Below are positions 62,175 to 64,000 of a DNA stretch of 64,000 nt, one piece after another (the first letter of the stretch is position 1; every line of letters starts with the position of its first letter). The notes beneath the pieces were generated by a model, which saw nothing but the letters and a program-made list of their open reading frames with translations, had not been told where the DNA came from and did no database searches. The position numbers and the translations under genes are program-made. The DNA comes from Lojkania enalia (taxonomy: Eukaryota > Ascomycota > Dothideomycetes > Pleosporales), in the NCBI GenBank assembly GCA_010094045.1, contig ML986691.1:30695-94694 (forward strand). Reading direction: 5' to 3'.

Positions 62175-62179
62175 TTTAG

Positions 62180-62997
62180 TAAGAAACTTTTTAACTACTT
62201 CTAAACCTCTTTAAACCTACTTTACTAAATATATACTTAAGATTAAAAGCTTTATAGATAGTAGTAAACTTATATTTAAATAATAATAAGCTTTAATTTT
62301 AGACTAACTTAAGATTAATATAGATTACTATTAGATAGAGCGTATATATATAGTATTAGTATAGAAATATACTTCTAGTACTATAAAAGAGTATCTAGAG
62401 CTAAAATACTTAGCTAAATTAAACTAGTATTAGTTTAAGAATACTAAAGAAATAATTTTACTTCTATAATCGTATTTTATTATAGGTAATAAAGAGATAG
62501 AGATATAATAGGTATTTTAGGTCTTAAAGATAAATAAGAAAGAAGTATTGTAATAGCCCTTCTAATTAGCCAGGTATAGGGCGAGGTAATAACTAAAAGT
62601 AATTACGTACTATAAAGTATATTATTCTTATAGGCTTATAATAGAAGTATATAAGTAGAGTATGTAAAGGATATTTAAGTTGACTATAAGAAGCTATAAA
62701 GATTAGAGTTGTAAGGTTGTTAAATATAATTTAGTTCCCTTATTATTTCTTCCTACTTAGTTACTTAGCTAACTAAGCTACTAAGTATACTCTACTACTC
62801 AGTTAACTAAGCTACTAAGCGCGTTATATATCTTATATTAGCTTTATTCTTCTAGCTATATAGAGTCCTAGATCTTAATTAGGTCTAGTATAGGGGTTTC
62901 TTTAGAGATATCCGTAATACTACTTTCCCCCTCTAAGCTTTCAGCCTAAGAGTTTTCCCATTCTAAACTAATATATAGTAGGGTTAGTACGCTGTTT
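62180..62997. other. AT-rich repeat-derived spacer
   Basis: Stop-rich, RIP-like. Weak protein-like traces (YTSSTIKEYLELKYLAKL, LARYRARY) of an unidentified repeat. Confidence 0.4.
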
Positions 62998-63560
62998 TTG
63001 CTGAGACTATATATATTTCTAATACCTTCTCTTCGTTATTTAACTCTAAATAGATACTATTATACCAATCGTATAGACTGTTTAGATAAAATAATTATAC
63101 CTTATTCCCGGTATTCCCGTAAGAGGTTAACTTATAAAGTAGATAAGAAGGAAACACCTAAAAAGTTATATTATTTAGAATACCTTTATACTAGTATATA
63201 TTTATTATACGATGCGGATTATAATACTTAGATTACTTATATATTTTAGTCCTATAATACTAGTTTATTCCTAATTCTTCCTAATAGTAAAGTAGGATAC
63301 TGAAGTTGCGAAGCTGGAAGAAGAGATCTATCTAGCCTAGGAGGAGTTAGAGTAACTTTTTAATAAGGTGGCGGTAGCTTATATAAAGATTCAGCACCTT
63401 CGCAAGATTTGTAAATAAGTAAAGTATAGGTAGGCGGAGGGTTATAAACGTGCGTAGGAGTAACTTAAAGAGGAGGAGAAGGTAAATCGCGAGGCGGGTC
63501 TTCTTCCTAAAGCGGAGTCGCCTCCTGTAATATAGCTAATACTATTCGATCTTACTACTC
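62998..63560 (+). pseudogene. Degenerate repeat-associated ORF
   Basis: A 77-codon open start (62998-63231) rich in Arg/Tyr (RYSRKRLTYKVDKKETP), then, after a gap, a coiled-coil part (VAKLEEEIYLA, EELE, VAVAYIKIQHLRKICK, stops, LKEEEKVNREAGLLPKAESP) at about 63300-63530. It resembles repeat-borne proteins common in fungal genomes, a basic DNA-binding-like start followed by a charged coiled coil. I cannot name the element. 63561-64000 shows nothing further. Confidence 0.4.
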
Positions 63561-64000
63561 TATCTCTAGATTTTCTTTGTAAATTTAGGTTTTATAATAT
63601 ACTTGCAATACCGTAGGACTAAGGTTTTCTTCTAGCTCTTAGGTATTATTTTATAAGTTCTTATATTTATCTATTCTTAACTATTTTATTAGATAGTATT
63701 ATTTACTATTTTATATCTTATATCTTGTTATTTTCTCGACTTTCTATTTCTAGTCTTCTCCGTACGCGTCTACGTTATATACTACTAGTTCAGCATCCTA
63801 AAGTGCCTTTTCTATAAGTATAATATAGAAGGTTAAGTAGATTTTTATAGTTGTAGGTAATTTGAGTTAATAGTTTACGGGTAATATTTATTCTTCAATC
63901 TCGTATGGTCTAATTTTAATATAGTCTAGTTTGCTACTTAGTTGTTTACTTTAAATATTTCGTCTTAGTAGCTAAACTTTTTCTCCCTTCTTAAAGTAAG

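Noticed and set aside
1..64000. tRNA, rRNA or CRISPR arrays
   Set aside because: None recognised by reading. CRISPR is not expected in a fungal genome, and no regularly spaced repeats were seen. A tRNA scan could still find a tRNA I missed.

Overview
The window is a piece of a filamentous ascomycete (Pezizomycotina) genome. Introns are short (45-97 bp) with GTAAGT-like donors and CTAAC/CTGAC branch points. The families present (2EXR/F-box-like, HET, ApsB/Mto1, AA9 LPMO, class II peroxidase, GT90, fungal P450) are typical of this group. The repeats carry the C-to-T / G-to-A decay left by repeat-induced point mutation (RIP). A leotiomycete-like species is my best guess from the family mix, but it is not proven.

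Layout. 1-860: 3' end of a P450 gene. 0.9-9.4 kb: gene-poor and decaying, with one intact 2EXR-type gene, a broken relative of it and a broken P450. 10-16 kb: conserved housekeeping block, an SGT1/ecdysoneless homologue divergent from an ApsB/Mto1-type microtubule-organising protein. 17 kb: a low-complexity Gln/Ser-rich ORF. 21.9-26.7 kb: two secreted oxidative enzymes, an AA9 lytic polysaccharide monooxygenase and a class II haem peroxidase, both on the minus strand and separated by a gutted Fot1-type transposon. 26.7-37.5 kb: almost empty, with one unidentified coding relic. 37.5-50.5 kb: a gene island with a thioredoxin-fold protein lacking CxxC, a GT90 glycosyltransferase, a GPI-anchored Pro/Thr-rich wall protein, a membrane A1-peptidase-like protein without catalytic motifs, a HET-domain pseudogene and a secreted LVIVD-type protein. 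52.9-64 kb: a very AT-rich repeat block with two pogo/Fot1-type transposases (one element with both terminal inverted repeats), one complete Ty3/gypsy chromovirus with matching 303-bp LTRs and a TTTAG target-site duplication, and another degenerate repeat ORF.

How it works together. The intact genes are housekeeping or act at the cell surface or outside the cell: lignocellulose oxidation (AA9, peroxidase), wall or glycan building (GT90, GPI protein) and surface proteins (A1-like, LVIVD-type). They sit among gene relics whose stop codons and key-residue losses look like C-to-T changes. This resembles an accessory, repeat-bordered chromosome segment being eroded by RIP. I saw no previously unknown multi-gene system. 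The most unusual points are the AA9 gene whose first exon ends one base after the catalytic His1 codon at a GC-AG intron, the pseudo-aspartic protease beside other surface genes, and the well-preserved boundaries of otherwise ruined transposons.
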